Source of the DNA: an uncultured Lachnospiraceae bacterium
GTDB lineage: Bacteria; Bacillota; Clostridia; Lachnospirales; Lachnospiraceae
DNA length: 64,000 bases
Assembly: GCA_947382625.1 (NCBI GenBank)
Contig: CANDAG010000004.1
Coordinates: 62,001 to 126,000 of the forward strand
Direction of reading: 5' to 3'
Position 1 is the stretch's first letter. Each line of letters begins with the position of its first letter. Below, piece by piece: positions 9,520-18,206 of this stretch. The notes beneath the pieces are model-generated. The model worked only from the letters and a program-made list of their open reading frames with translations. It was not told where the DNA came from and did not search any database. Position numbers and translations under genes: made by a program.

Positions 9520-10224
9520 ATGAAGAAAATGGAGCAGCTCTATGAGGGCAAGGCAAAAAAGGTGTTTGCAACGGATGATCCGGATGTGGTGATCGTGGAT
9601 TATAAGGATGATGCCACAGCCTTTAACGGAGAAAAGAAGGGAACCATCGTAGGCAAGGGCGTGATCAATAACCGCATGACCAACCATGTGTTCAAGCTTC
9701 TTGAAAAGGAAGGGGTTCCTACCCATCTGATCGAGGAGTTAAGCGACAGGGAGACTGCCGTAAAGAAGGTGGAGATCGTACCTCTTGAGGTGATCATCCG
9801 TAATGTGGCCGCAGGCAGCTTTTCCAAACGTCTGGGCGTGCCGGAGGGAACTCCCTTTAAAGAGCCCACCATTGAGTTCAGCTACAAAAATGATGAGCTG
9901 GGCGACCCTTTGATCAACAGCTATTTCGCAGTGGCTCTGGGACTTGCTACATGGGAAGAGATCGACACCATCAAGAAATATGCCTTTAAGGTAAATGAGG
10001 TTCTCAAGGCTTACTTCCTCCAGGCAGATATTAAGCTGATTGATTTCAAGATCGAATTCGGCCGTTTCCACGGGGAAATTCTTCTGGCAGACGAGACTTC
10101 ACCTGATACCTGCCGTCTGTGGGATGTACATACCAACGAAAAGCTGGACAAGGATCGTTTCCGCAGGGATCTTGGCAATGTAGAGGAAGCATATAATGAG
10201 GTGTTTAAAAGACTGGGACTGTAA
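9520..10224 (+). CDS. purC: Phosphoribosylaminoimidazole-succinocarboxamide synthase, 234 aa
   Basis: SAICAR synthetase: joins CAIR with aspartate using ATP in de novo purine synthesis, in the cytoplasm. The N-terminus ([10 protein letters not shown]), the central [17 protein letters not shown] motif and [10 protein letters not shown] are typical, and the length matches the compact bacterial type. I prefer the ATG at 9520 because GGAGGAG lies just before it; an in-frame ATG at 9508 would add four residues but overlaps that ribosome site. purB and the purF-like gene follow in the same direction. Confidence 0.95.
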   Translation: MKKMEQLYEGKAKKVFATDDPDVVIVDYKDDATAFNGEKKGTIVGKGVINNRMTNHVFKLLEKEGVPTHLIEELSDRETAVKKVEIVPLEVIIRNVAAGSFSKRLGVPEGTPFKEPTIEFSYKNDELGDPLINSYFAVALGLATWEEIDTIKKYAFKVNEVLKAYFLQADIKLIDFKIEFGRFHGEILLADETSPDTCRLWDVHTNEKLDKDRFRRDLGNVEEAYNEVFKRLGL

Positions 10225-10249
10225 AAATCGCAGAAGGTAAGGAGCAGGT

Positions 10250-11701
10250 ATGAGTACAGACAGATATGTGAGCCCTTTGTCGGAGAGGTATGCGAGCAAA
10301 GAGATGCAGTATATTTTTTCTCCGGATATGAAGTTTAAAACCTGGCGGAGGCTGTGGATCGCCCTGGCAGAGACGGAGATGGAGCTGGGGTTGTCCCAGG
10401 ACGGAAAACCGGTGATCAGCAAGGAGCAGATCGAGGAACTGAAGGCCCATGCGGAGGACATCAATTATGAGGTGGCCCTTGCAAGGGAGAAGGAAGTCCG
10501 TCATGATGTGATGAGCCATGTGTATGCTTACGGGCAGCAGTGCCCGAAGGCGGCAGGTATCATCCATTTGGGAGCCACCAGCTGCTATGTGGGTGATAAT
10601 ACGGATATCATTGTGATGCGGGAAGCCCTTCTTCTGGTCCGGAAAAAGCTGGTGAATGTGTTAAGCGAGCTTGCCTCCTTTGCTGAGAAGTATAAGGCTC
10701 AGCCTACCCTTGCCTTTACCCATTTTCAGCCGGCCCAGCCTACCACTGTGGGAAAGAGGGCAACTCTGTGGATGCAGGAGTTTCTGATGGATTTAGAGGA
10801 TCTGGACCATGTGCTTTCGGGGCTTAAGCTTCTTGGATCGAAAGGAACCACGGGAACCCAGGCTTCTTTTCTGGAGCTTTTTGACGGGGATCAGGAAACC
10901 ATTGATAAGATCGACCCTATGATCGCAGAAAAGATGGGCTTTGAGGCGTGTTATCCTGTATCCGGTCAGACCTACTCCCGGAAGGTGGATACCAGAGTGG
11001 CAAATGTGCTGGCCGGGATCGCTGCCAGTGCCCACAAGATGTCCAATGATATCAGGCTTCTGCAACACCTGAAGGAGGTGGAGGAGCCTTTTGAGAAGAA
11101 GCAGATCGGCTCCTCGGCCATGGCTTATAAGAGAAATCCCATGAGAAGCGAGCGGATCGCATCCCTTTCCCGTTATGTGATGATCGATGCGTTAAATCCG
11201 GCTATCACCTCAGCTACCCAGTGGTTTGAGCGGACTCTGGACGATTCGGCCAACAAACGCCTTTCTATTCCGGAGGGCTTCCTTGGAGTGGACGGGATAC
11301 TGGATCTGTGCCTGAATGTGGTGGATGGTCTGGTGGTATACCCTAAGGTAATAGAAAAGCACATGATGAGCGAGCTGCCTTTTATGGCTACCGAAAATAT
11401 CATGATGGATGCGGTGAAGGCTGGCGGCAACCGGCAGGAGCTTCACGAAAGGATCCGGGAGCTGTCCATGGAGGCCGGAAAAAATGTGAAGGAAAAGGGA
11501 CTTGAGAACAACCTTCTGGATCTGATCGCCGAGGATCCGGCATTTCCCATGTCTTTGGAGGAGCTGCAGAAGGCTATGGAGCCTTCAAGGTATGTAGGCA
11601 GGAGCAAAGAGCAGGTGGAGGCCTTTTTGGCAAAGGTGATCGCACCGGTGCTTGAGGAAAACAAAGAATTGCTGGGTGTTAAGGCACAGATCAACGTATA
11701 G
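10250..11701 (+). CDS. purB: Adenylosuccinate lyase, 483 aa
   Basis: Cleaves SAICAR and adenylosuccinate, releasing fumarate: the step directly after PurC and the last step to AMP. The fumarase/aspartase superfamily loop is present as GSSAMAYKRNPMRSE (about residues 283-297), with the conserved catalytic regions HLGATSCYVGDN and FTHFQPAQPTT. It begins 25 nt after purC with an AAGGAGCAGGT ribosome site. A palindromic repeat (11701-11731) begins at its stop codon. Confidence 0.95.
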   Translation: MSTDRYVSPLSERYASKEMQYIFSPDMKFKTWRRLWIALAETEMELGLSQDGKPVISKEQIEELKAHAEDINYEVALAREKEVRHDVMSHVYAYGQQCPKAAGIIHLGATSCYVGDNTDIIVMREALLLVRKKLVNVLSELASFAEKYKAQPTLAFTHFQPAQPTTVGKRATLWMQEFLMDLEDLDHVLSGLKLLGSKGTTGTQASFLELFDGDQETIDKIDPMIAEKMGFEACYPVSGQTYSRKVDTRVANVLAGIAASAHKMSNDIRLLQHLKEVEEPFEKKQIGSSAMAYKRNPMRSERIASLSRYVMIDALNPAITSATQWFERTLDDSANKRLSIPEGFLGVDGILDLCLNVVDGLVVYPKVIEKHMMSELPFMATENIMMDAVKAGGNRQELHERIRELSMEAGKNVKEKGLENNLLDLIAEDPAFPMSLEELQKAMEPSRYVGRSKEQVEAFLAKVIAPVLEENKELLGVKAQINV

Positions 11702-11731
11702 CAACTATGAAGCCGGAGGTTTAATAGTTAC
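11701..11731. repeat. Dispersed palindrome, family A, copy 1
   Basis: Arms AACTATGAAGCC and GGTTTAATAGTT around a GGA loop. Copies with the same layout lie at 14703, 39744 and 40497. This one sits between purB and the purF-like gene, starting at the last base of the purB stop codon. Confidence 0.7.
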
Positions 11732-11753
11732 AATTGCTGGATGGAGGTAAAAG

Positions 11754-13160
11754 ATGGGCGGTTTTTTTGGAGCTGCGTTAAAAAAGGATTGTGTATTTGA
11801 TCTGTTTTTCGGAACGGATTACCATTCCCATTTAGGAACAAGAAGAGCCGGAATGGCGGTTTACGGTGAGGAAAACGGCTTTGACCGGGCAATCCACAAC
11901 ATTGAAAACGCTCCTTTTCGGACAAAGTTTGATAAGGATGTCAATAAGATGGAGGGAAATCTCGGGATCGGATGCATTTCCGATTATGAGCCCCAGCCCC
12001 TTTTGGTGCGTTCCCACCATGGAACCTATGCTATTTCTACGGTAGGGAAGATCAACAACATGGATGAGATCGTGGATGAGATCTTCCACACGGGGCACAC
12101 TCATTTCCTGGAAATGAGCGGCGGAGACATTAACGCCACAGAGCTTGTGGCGGCCATCATCAACCAGAAGGAAAATCTGATCGACGGGATCACTTATGCC
12201 CAGGAGCTGATCAGGGGTTCTATGACCATCATTCTGCTCACGCCCAGAGGGATTTATGCCGCAAGGGATAAGATGGGGAGAACTCCGGTATCTGTGGGAA
12301 AGAAAGAGGATGGGTACTGTATTTCCTTTGAAAGCTTTGCCTACTTAAATCTTGGCTATGTCCAGGAGCGGGAGTTAGGACCGGGAGAGGTGGTTGTTGT
12401 GACGCCGGAGGAGGTGCGTACCCTGGTAAGGCCCGGAAAAGATATGAAGATCTGTACCTTCTTATGGGTATATTATGGCTATCCCTCTTCCTCCTATGAA
12501 GGGATCAGCGTAGAAAAAATGCGTTATAACTGTGGCGCTCTTTTGGCCAGAAGGGATGATGTATCCCCGGATAATGTGGCGGGAGTGCCGGATTCAGGAA
12601 CCGCTCATGCAGTAGGATATTCCAATGAATCAGGGATCCCTTTTTCACGTCCTTTTGTGAAATACACGCCCACCTGGCCCCGTTCCTTTATGCCCACCAT
12701 ACAAAGCAAGAGGAATCTGATCGCCAAGATGAAGCTGATCCCGGTTCATGACCTGATCCAGGACAAGAGCCTGCTTCTGATCGATGACTCCATTGTCCGT
12801 GGGACCCAGCTTCGGGAGACCACAGAGTTCCTTTATCAGAGCGGGGCAAAGGAGGTACATATCAGGCCTGCCTGTCCGCCTCTTTTGTATGGTTGTAAAT
12901 ACCTGAATTTCTCCCGTTCCACATCGGAGATGGATCTGATCACCAGAAGGATCATCAAGGAGATGGAGGGAGAAGGCAAGTACATAAACTTAAGCGCCTA
13001 CTCAGATCCGGAGACGCCGGAATATCAGGAGATGGTAAAGAGGATCGGAGAACAGTTGAATTTTACATCCCTGCGGTACCACAGGCTGGATGACATGATG
13101 GAGTCTGTGGGGATCGATAAGGAAAAGCTCTGTACCTATTGTTGGGATGGAAGAGAGTAA
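11754..13160 (+). CDS. Amidophosphoribosyltransferase-like protein, 468 aa, without the N-terminal cysteine
   Basis: PurF-like enzyme: normally moves ammonia from glutamine to PRPP in the first purine step. The phosphoribosyltransferase part is intact, with the PRPP loop LLLIDDSIVRGTQLR (about residues 342-356). The N-terminal part aligns with the Ntn glutaminase fold (MGGFFG in place of MCGxFG; HLGTRRAG in place of HRGQEGAG), but residue 2 is Gly (codon GGC) where the nucleophile Cys should be. The start is well fixed by GGAGG 6 nt upstream. The C-terminus has Cys residues (CTYCWDGRE) that may be part of an iron-sulfur ligand set. Either it uses free ammonia, uses another Cys such as Cys13, or has a different role. 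It sits last in the pur operon and is followed by a strong terminator. Confidence 0.85.
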   Translation: MGGFFGAALKKDCVFDLFFGTDYHSHLGTRRAGMAVYGEENGFDRAIHNIENAPFRTKFDKDVNKMEGNLGIGCISDYEPQPLLVRSHHGTYAISTVGKINNMDEIVDEIFHTGHTHFLEMSGGDINATELVAAIINQKENLIDGITYAQELIRGSMTIILLTPRGIYAARDKMGRTPVSVGKKEDGYCISFESFAYLNLGYVQERELGPGEVVVVTPEEVRTLVRPGKDMKICTFLWVYYGYPSSSYEGISVEKMRYNCGALLARRDDVSPDNVAGVPDSGTAHAVGYSNESGIPFSRPFVKYTPTWPRSFMPTIQSKRNLIAKMKLIPVHDLIQDKSLLLIDDSIVRGTQLRETTEFLYQSGAKEVHIRPACPPLLYGCKYLNFSRSTSEMDLITRRIIKEMEGEGKYINLSAYSDPETPEYQEMVKRIGEQLNFTSLRYHRLDDMMESVGIDKEKLCTYCWDGRE

Positions 13161-13172
13161 TGTTGAATAATA

Positions 13173-13220
13173 CAGCCCAGGGCTTCGCATTTGCTGCAAA
13201 GTCCTGGGCTGAACTGTTTT
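13173..13220. terminator. Bidirectional terminator between purF-like and MATE genes
   Basis: Nine-base arms CAGCCCAGG and CCTGGGCTG with a 21-nt loop, followed by CTGTTTT on the plus strand. It serves the convergent purF-like and MATE genes. Confidence 0.8.
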
Positions 13221-13221
13221 G

Positions 13222-14595
13222 CTAATCAACAGCAGGTTTATTCCCTGCGAGCATCCTCTCTGTCTTTCTGATCACAATGAAATAGCTACTGACAAGGATC
13301 ACATCCGCCCCGATCCAGGCCATGATCTCCGCATAAAAAATGCCGGACTCCCCGATCAGCATGGGAAGCAAAATGGCAGTGGCCGTCCGCATGATAAACT
13401 CAGCAATGCCGGATACCATAGGAAGGACAGTATTGCCCATGCCCTGGATGGCGGAACGGGTCACATGGAGGACATAAAGAATGGGGAGACATACACTCAT
13501 GATGGTAAGGTAAAAATAAGCGATCTGCAAAGTCAGGTTAAATTCCTCCGGCGTACCCGAAATAAAGCAGCTAAGGATTGCTTTTCCGGCAAGGAGCATG
13601 AAAAGGGCGATCACCACGGAGGTGATCAGAGAAATAAGCAGGGAGGAGCGCATGCCCTTGCGGATCCGGTCAGTCCTGCCTGCACCCAGATTCTGTCCCA
13701 CATAGGTGACCATGGCGTAGCCATAGGAAGTGGCGGCAACCTCCAATAAGCCGTAAAGCTTGTTGGTAGCGGTAAATCCGGCAATAAACAGGACGCCGAA
13801 GCCGTTGACTACAAACTGAACGATCATACCGCCGATGGAGATGATGGCGTTTTGGAATGCCATAGGGAAGCCCAGCATAAACAGGCGCAGGGGCAATCCC
13901 TTTTGAAGGCGGAGATCGGCGGAGGTAAGGGTGATGATATCAATCCTCCGGATATGATAAAAGCAGTAAAAGCTGGAAACTAACTGGGCAATTAAGGTGG
14001 CAGCGGCGGCTCCGCCGATTCCCAGACCAAAGCCCAGCACAAATATCAGATCCAGCACGATATTAACAATAGCAGCCAGGATCATGGCATGGAGAGGCGT
14101 CTGGCTGTCCCCCAAAGAGCGCAGGATGCAGGCCAGAAGGTTATAGGCCATGACAATGGGAATCCCCAGATACATGACGCGCAGATAGAGTAGCGCGTTT
14201 TCCATGATCTCGGAGGGCGTCTGCAAAAGCAAAAGCACCGGGCGTGCAAGAAGCTGTCCGGATATCAGAAGGATCAGTGCGGAAAAAAAGGAGAGGATCA
14301 CGGAGTTGCCGATGACCTTGCGCAGATCCTCCTGCATACCGGCTCCGAACTTCTGGGCCATAAGGATGCCGAAGCCCTGGGTCAGTCCCTGGACAATGCC
14401 AAGCATCATCCAGTTCATCCAGTCTGCGGCGCCTAAGGCGGCAAGAGCATTGACCCCGAGAGCCTTGCCAACTACCATGGTGTCCACCACGGTGTATAAT
14501 TGCTGGAACACATTGCCGATCATAAGCGGCAGTGCAAAAGTTAAGATCAGGGAGGCGGGGCTCCCTTCCGTCATGTTTTTGATACGTGATGCCAT
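13222..14595 (-). CDS. MATE family efflux transporter, 457 aa
   Basis: A twelve-helix membrane protein of the multidrug and toxin extrusion family, exchanging drugs or metabolites for Na+ or H+. The N-terminal signature region (LPLMIGNVFQQLYTVVDTMVVG) and the repeated second half (LGFPMAFQNAIISIGGMIVQ) are both present, so the protein is complete. The ATG at 14595 has AGAGG seven nt upstream; a longer frame to 14637 lacks a ribosome site and overlaps the leader. It is monocistronic with its own promoter. Substrate is not predictable. Confidence 0.93.
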   Translation of the reverse strand: MASRIKNMTEGSPASLILTFALPLMIGNVFQQLYTVVDTMVVGKALGVNALAALGAADWMNWMMLGIVQGLTQGFGILMAQKFGAGMQEDLRKVIGNSVILSFFSALILLISGQLLARPVLLLLQTPSEIMENALLYLRVMYLGIPIVMAYNLLACILRSLGDSQTPLHAMILAAIVNIVLDLIFVLGFGLGIGGAAAATLIAQLVSSFYCFYHIRRIDIITLTSADLRLQKGLPLRLFMLGFPMAFQNAIISIGGMIVQFVVNGFGVLFIAGFTATNKLYGLLEVAATSYGYAMVTYVGQNLGAGRTDRIRKGMRSSLLISLITSVVIALFMLLAGKAILSCFISGTPEEFNLTLQIAYFYLTIMSVCLPILYVLHVTRSAIQGMGNTVLPMVSGIAEFIMRTATAILLPMLIGESGIFYAEIMAWIGADVILVSSYFIVIRKTERMLAGNKPAVD

Positions 14596-14644
14596 AAATA
14601 AACCTCTTGATTTTAAGTAGAAAGTAAGTAAACACACGATGTCT

Positions 14645-14672
14645 ATTATATTCGATTATATTTGTGTGTCAA
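14645..14672 (-). promoter_or_regulatory. Sigma-A promoter of the MATE gene
   Basis: On the minus strand TTGACA (14672-14667) and TATAAT (14650-14645) are both consensus, spaced 16 nt. They lie about 50 nt upstream of the MATE start. Confidence 0.8.
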
Positions 14673-14702
14673 TGTGCTTTCTTGGTTTTCAGAATGGAAA
14701 GC

Positions 14703-14733
14703 GTAACTATTTAGCCTTCGGCTTCATAGTTAC
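14703..14733. repeat. Dispersed palindrome, family A, copy 2
   Basis: Arms GTAACTATTTAGCC and GGCTTCATAGTTAC around TTC, 31 bp in all. It lies between the divergent MATE and csoR promoters. Confidence 0.75.
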
Positions 14734-14775
14734 TAAAAAGCTTCCTTTCCGGTAATACTAGGATCAGAAAAGTAG

Positions 14776-14825
14776 TTGACAAATACCCTGGTAGGGTATA
14801 TTATTAAAATACCCCACCGGGGTAT
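14776..14825 (+). promoter_or_regulatory. csoR-copA promoter with two CsoR-type operators
   Basis: TTGACA (14776-14781) and TATTAT (14799-14804), spaced 17 nt. The spacer itself is the dyad ATACCCTGGTAGGGTAT (14783-14799), and a second dyad ATACCCCACCGGGGTAT follows at 14809-14825, over the expected start point. Both match the known CsoR box style (TACCC-GGGTA). Repressor bound at either would block transcription until copper is bound, so the operon is autoregulated. Confidence 0.85.
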
Positions 14826-14855
14826 CATTCCAAAAAGAACAGAGGGAATCCGAAG

Positions 14856-15227
14856 ATGAATACGCAACAGACAGCGGAGCAACAAGCAACAGAACAACAA
14901 GCAACAGTGGAACAGCAAACATCGGCCTGCTGCTGCGCCGGTGATGAGGAGAAGCTGACCTACCGCACAGAAACGGAGAGGAAGGCTCTTGTCAACCGCT
15001 TAAACCGGATAGAGGGACAGATCCGGGGGCTTAAGGGGCTGCTGGAAAGGGATGCCTATTGTACGGATATTTTGACCCAGTCTGCTGCAGTGACGGCAGC
15101 CATGAACTCCTTTAATAAGGAGTTGCTTGCCAGCCATATCCGGGGATGCGTGGCCCGGGATATACGGGAGGGCAAGGACGAGGTGATCGATGAACTGGTG
15201 GCCTTGCTTCAGAAGATGATGAAATGA
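14856..15227 (+). CDS. csoR: CsoR-family copper-sensing repressor, 123 aa
   Basis: Metal-sensitive repressor of the DUF156/CsoR/RcnR family, which releases DNA on binding Cu(I). The ligand set Cys69, His94 and Cys98 has exactly the CsoR spacing (25 and 4), and RLNRIEGQIRGLKGLLE is the family's helix 1. The N-terminus is unusual: a Gln/Thr/Ala-rich stretch made of near-identical CAACAAGCAACAG units, then a CCC triplet at residues 25-27 that might add metal binding. It lies behind two operator dyads and ahead of copA, the classic autoregulated copper-efflux arrangement. Confidence 0.92.
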   Translation: MNTQQTAEQQATEQQATVEQQTSACCCAGDEEKLTYRTETERKALVNRLNRIEGQIRGLKGLLERDAYCTDILTQSAAVTAAMNSFNKELLASHIRGCVARDIREGKDEVIDELVALLQKMMK

Positions 15228-15244
15228 TTGATAACGATTCGGCC

Positions 15245-15291
15245 GGGACTTATAGTGAACGACAAAATAATTTATCGTTCACTATAGTCCC
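15245..15291. repeat. Dispersed palindrome, family B, copy 1
   Basis: Arms run inward from GGGAC and GTCCC through TATAGTGAACGA and TCGTTCACTATA to a CAAAATAATTT centre. It lies between csoR and copA. A second copy follows at 15356, and a third lies at 22540 with the same centre. Confidence 0.75.
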
Positions 15292-15301
15292 TCCGGGGGA
15301 T

Positions 15302-15355
15302 GCGCACGATTTTGCAAAGGTAAATGCTGCGCTTTGCGCAACGCAAAATCGGCGC
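15302..15355. repeat. Inverted repeat between the two family B copies
   Basis: GCGCACGATTTTGC near the left end pairs with GCAAAATCGGCGC near the right, and GCGCTTTGCGCA forms an inner stem. Together with the flanking family B copies the csoR-copA gap is three consecutive hairpins. Confidence 0.6.
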
Positions 15356-15391
15356 AGTGAACGTCAAAAACAAAAGTTTTTGTCGTTCACT
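15356..15391. repeat. Dispersed palindrome, family B, copy 2
   Basis: Arms AGTGAACGTCAAAAAC and GTTTTTGTCGTTCACT around an AAAA loop, one mismatch. It lies about 55 nt before the copA start. Confidence 0.7.
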
Positions 15392-15447
15392 ATAGCACTT
15401 GCTGCAAAGCCTATGATTGACAGAACAGAAAGGTGGTACTGATTACA

Positions 15448-17997
15448 ATGGAACAATATAACGTAACAGGCATGAGCTGCGCGGCCTGCAGCGCAAGAGT
15501 GGAAAAGGCGGTTTCTGCCGTTCCGGGCGTGACCTCCTGCTCGGTAAGCCTGCTCACTAATTCTATGGGGGTGGAAGGGACGGCAACGCCGGAGGCTGTG
15601 ATCTCTGCGGTGACGCAGGCGGGATACGGCGCCAGCGCCAAGGGAGCGGAGACTAAGGCTCACAGTGCTTCCGCAGATGAGGAAGCACTTGCGGATCACG
15701 AAACTCCGGTGCTGAAAAAGCGTCTTTTGGCCTCTTTGGGCTTCTGGCTGGTGTTGATGTACTTTTCCATGGGAAATATGATGTGGGGTTGGCCACTGCC
15801 CGGATGGCTTGAGGGAAACCATGTGGCAATGGGGCTGGTACAGCTTTTGCTTTCAGCCATTGTGCTGGTCATCAACCAGAAGTTTTTTATCAGCGGCTTC
15901 AAAAGTCTGCTTCACCGTTCACCCAATATGGATACTCTGGTGGCCATGGGGGCCGGCGCTTCCTTTGTGTGGAGCGTATACGCCCTGTTTGCCATGACAG
16001 ACGCCCAGATGGCCGGGGATATGGCAGGCGTCATGATGTACATGGATGAATTTTATTTTGAGTCGGCGGCCACCATACTGACATTGATCACAGTGGGGAA
16101 GATGCTGGAGGCGCGTTCTAAGGGGAAAACCACGGACGCCCTAAAGAGTCTGATGAAGTTGGCGCCAAAGAACGCTGTGGTATTGCGGGATGGCAGGGAA
16201 GTAACCGTTCCCATTGAGCAGGTACGGAAGGATGATATCTTCGTGGTGCGCCCCGGAGAAAACGTGCCGGTGGACGGAGTGATCGTGGAGGGAAGCAGCG
16301 CGGTCAATGAGGCGGCGCTTACGGGGGAGAGCATCCCTGTGGATAAGGAGCCGGGAGATCCGGTTTCCGCCGCTACCGTGAACCAATCCGGCTATATCCG
16401 CTGCCGGGCTACCCGGGTGGGAGAGGATACTACCCTGTCCCAGATCATCAAGATGGTCAGTGATGCCGCGGCTACCAAAGCACCCATTGCCAAGATCGCG
16501 GATCGTGTGTCCGGTGTGTTTGTGCCTGCAGTGATCGCAATTGCAACGGTTACTATCATAGTGTGGCTTTTGGCAGGGGAAGCCTTTGCCTTTGCACTGG
16601 CAAGAGGGATTTCCGTGCTGGTGATCTCCTGTCCCTGCGCTTTGGGTCTGGCAACGCCGGTGGCCATTATGGTGGGCAACGGAATGGGTGCAAGGAACGG
16701 GATCCTTTTTAAAACCGCCGTATCCTTAGAGGAGGCGGGAAGGATACAGATCGCCGCTCTTGATAAGACCGGAACGATTACCAGCGGAGAGCCGAAGGTG
16801 ACGGATTTGATCCCGGCGGCCGGTTATACGGAGAAAGAGCTGCTTTCCATAGCCTATGCCCTGGAAAGCAAAAGTGAGCATCCTCTGGCAAAGGCAGTTG
16901 TGGCCCATGCCAGGGAGGAGCAGCTTTCTCTCCGGGAGGTGACAGAGTTTCAGGCTTTGCCCGGAAACGGACTTTCCGCTCTTTGGGAAGGGAAGAGGCT
17001 GACAGGCGGCAGTATGAAATATATCAGCAGTCTTGTGAGGATTTCTCCGGAGCTGATGATCCGGGCTGAAGGGCTGGCGGATCAGGGCAAGACGCCTCTT
17101 TTGTTCGTGAGGGATCAGGAGCTTGTGGGCATCATTGCCGTGGCGGATACCATGAAGGAGGACAGTCCTCAGGCGATCAAAGAGCTGCAGGGCATGGGGA
17201 TCCGGGTAGTGATGCTGACCGGAGATAATCAGAAGACAGCACAGGCCATCGGCGCACAGGCCGGGGTGGACGCTGTGATCGCCGGGGTTTTGCCGGATGG
17301 CAAGGAGGCTGTGATCCGGACACTGATGGAGCATGGGAAGGTGGCTATGGTGGGAGACGGGATCAACGATGCGCCGGCTCTTACCCGGGCAGATATCGGT
17401 ATTGCCATCGGGGCAGGAACGGATATCGCCATTGACGCTGCCGATGTGGTGCTTATGAAAAGCAGGCTCAGCGATGTGGCGGCTGCCGTACGGCTAAGCC
17501 GGGCCACACTACAGAATATCCATGAAAATCTGTTTTGGGCATTTTTCTATAATGTGATCGGAATCCCTCTGGCAGCAGGGATCTGGATCCCCATCTTCGG
17601 GTGGAAGCTGAATCCCATGTTTGGGGCTGCGGCCATGAGCCTGTCCAGCTTCTGCGTGGTATCCAATGCCTTGCGCCTGAATCTGTTCCGGATCCGGGAG
17701 AGCAGACGGGACCGTAAGATCCGGAGCGTGGATATTACCCCGGCAATTCAGTTAATTACGGCGAAAGCCGATGAAAAGGAGGATATAAACATGAAAACAA
17801 TGAAGATTGAAGGAATGATGTGCGGCCACTGTGAGGCAGCTGTGAAGAAGGCTTTAGAGGCTATTGACGGCGTGGCAAGTGCTGTGGTAAGCCATGAGGC
17901 GGGTACGGCCCAGGTGTCATTTGACCATGAGGTTTCAGACGAGGTGCTGAAGAAGGCGGTAGAGGATAAGGACTACAAGGTTCTTGATATCGCGTAA
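15448..17997 (+). CDS. copA: Copper-exporting P1B-type ATPase with fused C-terminal CopZ domain, 849 aa
   Basis: Membrane pump that exports Cu(I) using ATP. Order of parts: N-terminal heavy-metal-binding domain (GMSCAACSARVEKAV), eight-helix P1B core with the CPC metal motif (SCPCALGLATP, about residue 394), phosphorylation motif DKTGT (Asp about 439), and hinge motif GDGINDAP. The last 68 residues are a second metal-binding domain (GMMCGHCEAAVKKALE) equal in size to the free chaperone CopZ. That part is preceded in frame by AAGGAGG and an ATG, so CopZ may also be made alone. Start: the ATG at 15448 (AGGTGG upstream); a GTG at 15433 is possible. It follows csoR in the same direction across three hairpins. 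Confidence 0.93.
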   Translation: MEQYNVTGMSCAACSARVEKAVSAVPGVTSCSVSLLTNSMGVEGTATPEAVISAVTQAGYGASAKGAETKAHSASADEEALADHETPVLKKRLLASLGFWLVLMYFSMGNMMWGWPLPGWLEGNHVAMGLVQLLLSAIVLVINQKFFISGFKSLLHRSPNMDTLVAMGAGASFVWSVYALFAMTDAQMAGDMAGVMMYMDEFYFESAATILTLITVGKMLEARSKGKTTDALKSLMKLAPKNAVVLRDGREVTVPIEQVRKDDIFVVRPGENVPVDGVIVEGSSAVNEAALTGESIPVDKEPGDPVSAATVNQSGYIRCRATRVGEDTTLSQIIKMVSDAAATKAPIAKIADRVSGVFVPAVIAIATVTIIVWLLAGEAFAFALARGISVLVISCPCALGLATPVAIMVGNGMGARNGILFKTAVSLEEAGRIQIAALDKTGTITSGEPKVTDLIPAAGYTEKELLSIAYALESKSEHPLAKAVVAHAREEQLSLREVTEFQALPGNGLSALWEGKRLTGGSMKYISSLVRISPELMIRAEGLADQGKTPLLFVRDQELVGIIAVADTMKEDSPQAIKELQGMGIRVVMLTGDNQKTAQAIGAQAGVDAVIAGVLPDGKEAVIRTLMEHGKVAMVGDGINDAPALTRADIGIAIGAGTDIAIDAADVVLMKSRLSDVAAAVRLSRATLQNIHENLFWAFFYNVIGIPLAAGIWIPIFGWKLNPMFGAAAMSLSSFCVVSNALRLNLFRIRESRRDRKIRSVDITPAIQLITAKADEKEDINMKTMKIEGMMCGHCEAAVKKALEAIDGVASAVVSHEAGTAQVSFDHEVSDEVLKKAVEDKDYKVLDIA
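17776..17793 (+). promoter_or_regulatory. copZ: Internal ribosome site and start codon for a free CopZ
   Basis: AAGGAGG at 17776-17782 is followed 8 nt later by an in-frame ATG at 17791. Initiation here would give a 68-residue copper chaperone ending at 17997, the usual CopZ length, from the same frame as copA. Confidence 0.6.
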
Positions 17998-18060
17998 CAG
18001 ATTTTTCAGATAAACTTCACAGGTGCCAAAGAGCTTTTGTCTGTCCGGCGTCAAATTTTT

Positions 18061-18109
18061 AAAAATCTCTGAGCGCAGTCTTTAAAATACTGTGGCGCAG
18101 GGATTTTTT
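18061..18109 (+). terminator. Intrinsic terminator after copA
   Basis: An imperfect stem pairs AAAATC-CTG-GCGCAGT with ACTG-GCGCAG-GATTTT and ends in TTTTTTT, about 65 nt after the copA stop. Confidence 0.7.
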
Positions 18110-18206
18110 TCATGCTATAATTTTATATTGCGATTCAATGTGCGGAAAAACATTTCTTCAACGACAACAAGCCAAAAAGCAGCAGGAAAGCGGAGCGGTA
18201 CATAGG

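Noticed and set aside
14857-14935. CRISPR-like or coding repeat array at the csoR start
   Set aside because: The CAACAAGCAACAG units are in-frame Gln/Ala/Thr codons with no spacers.
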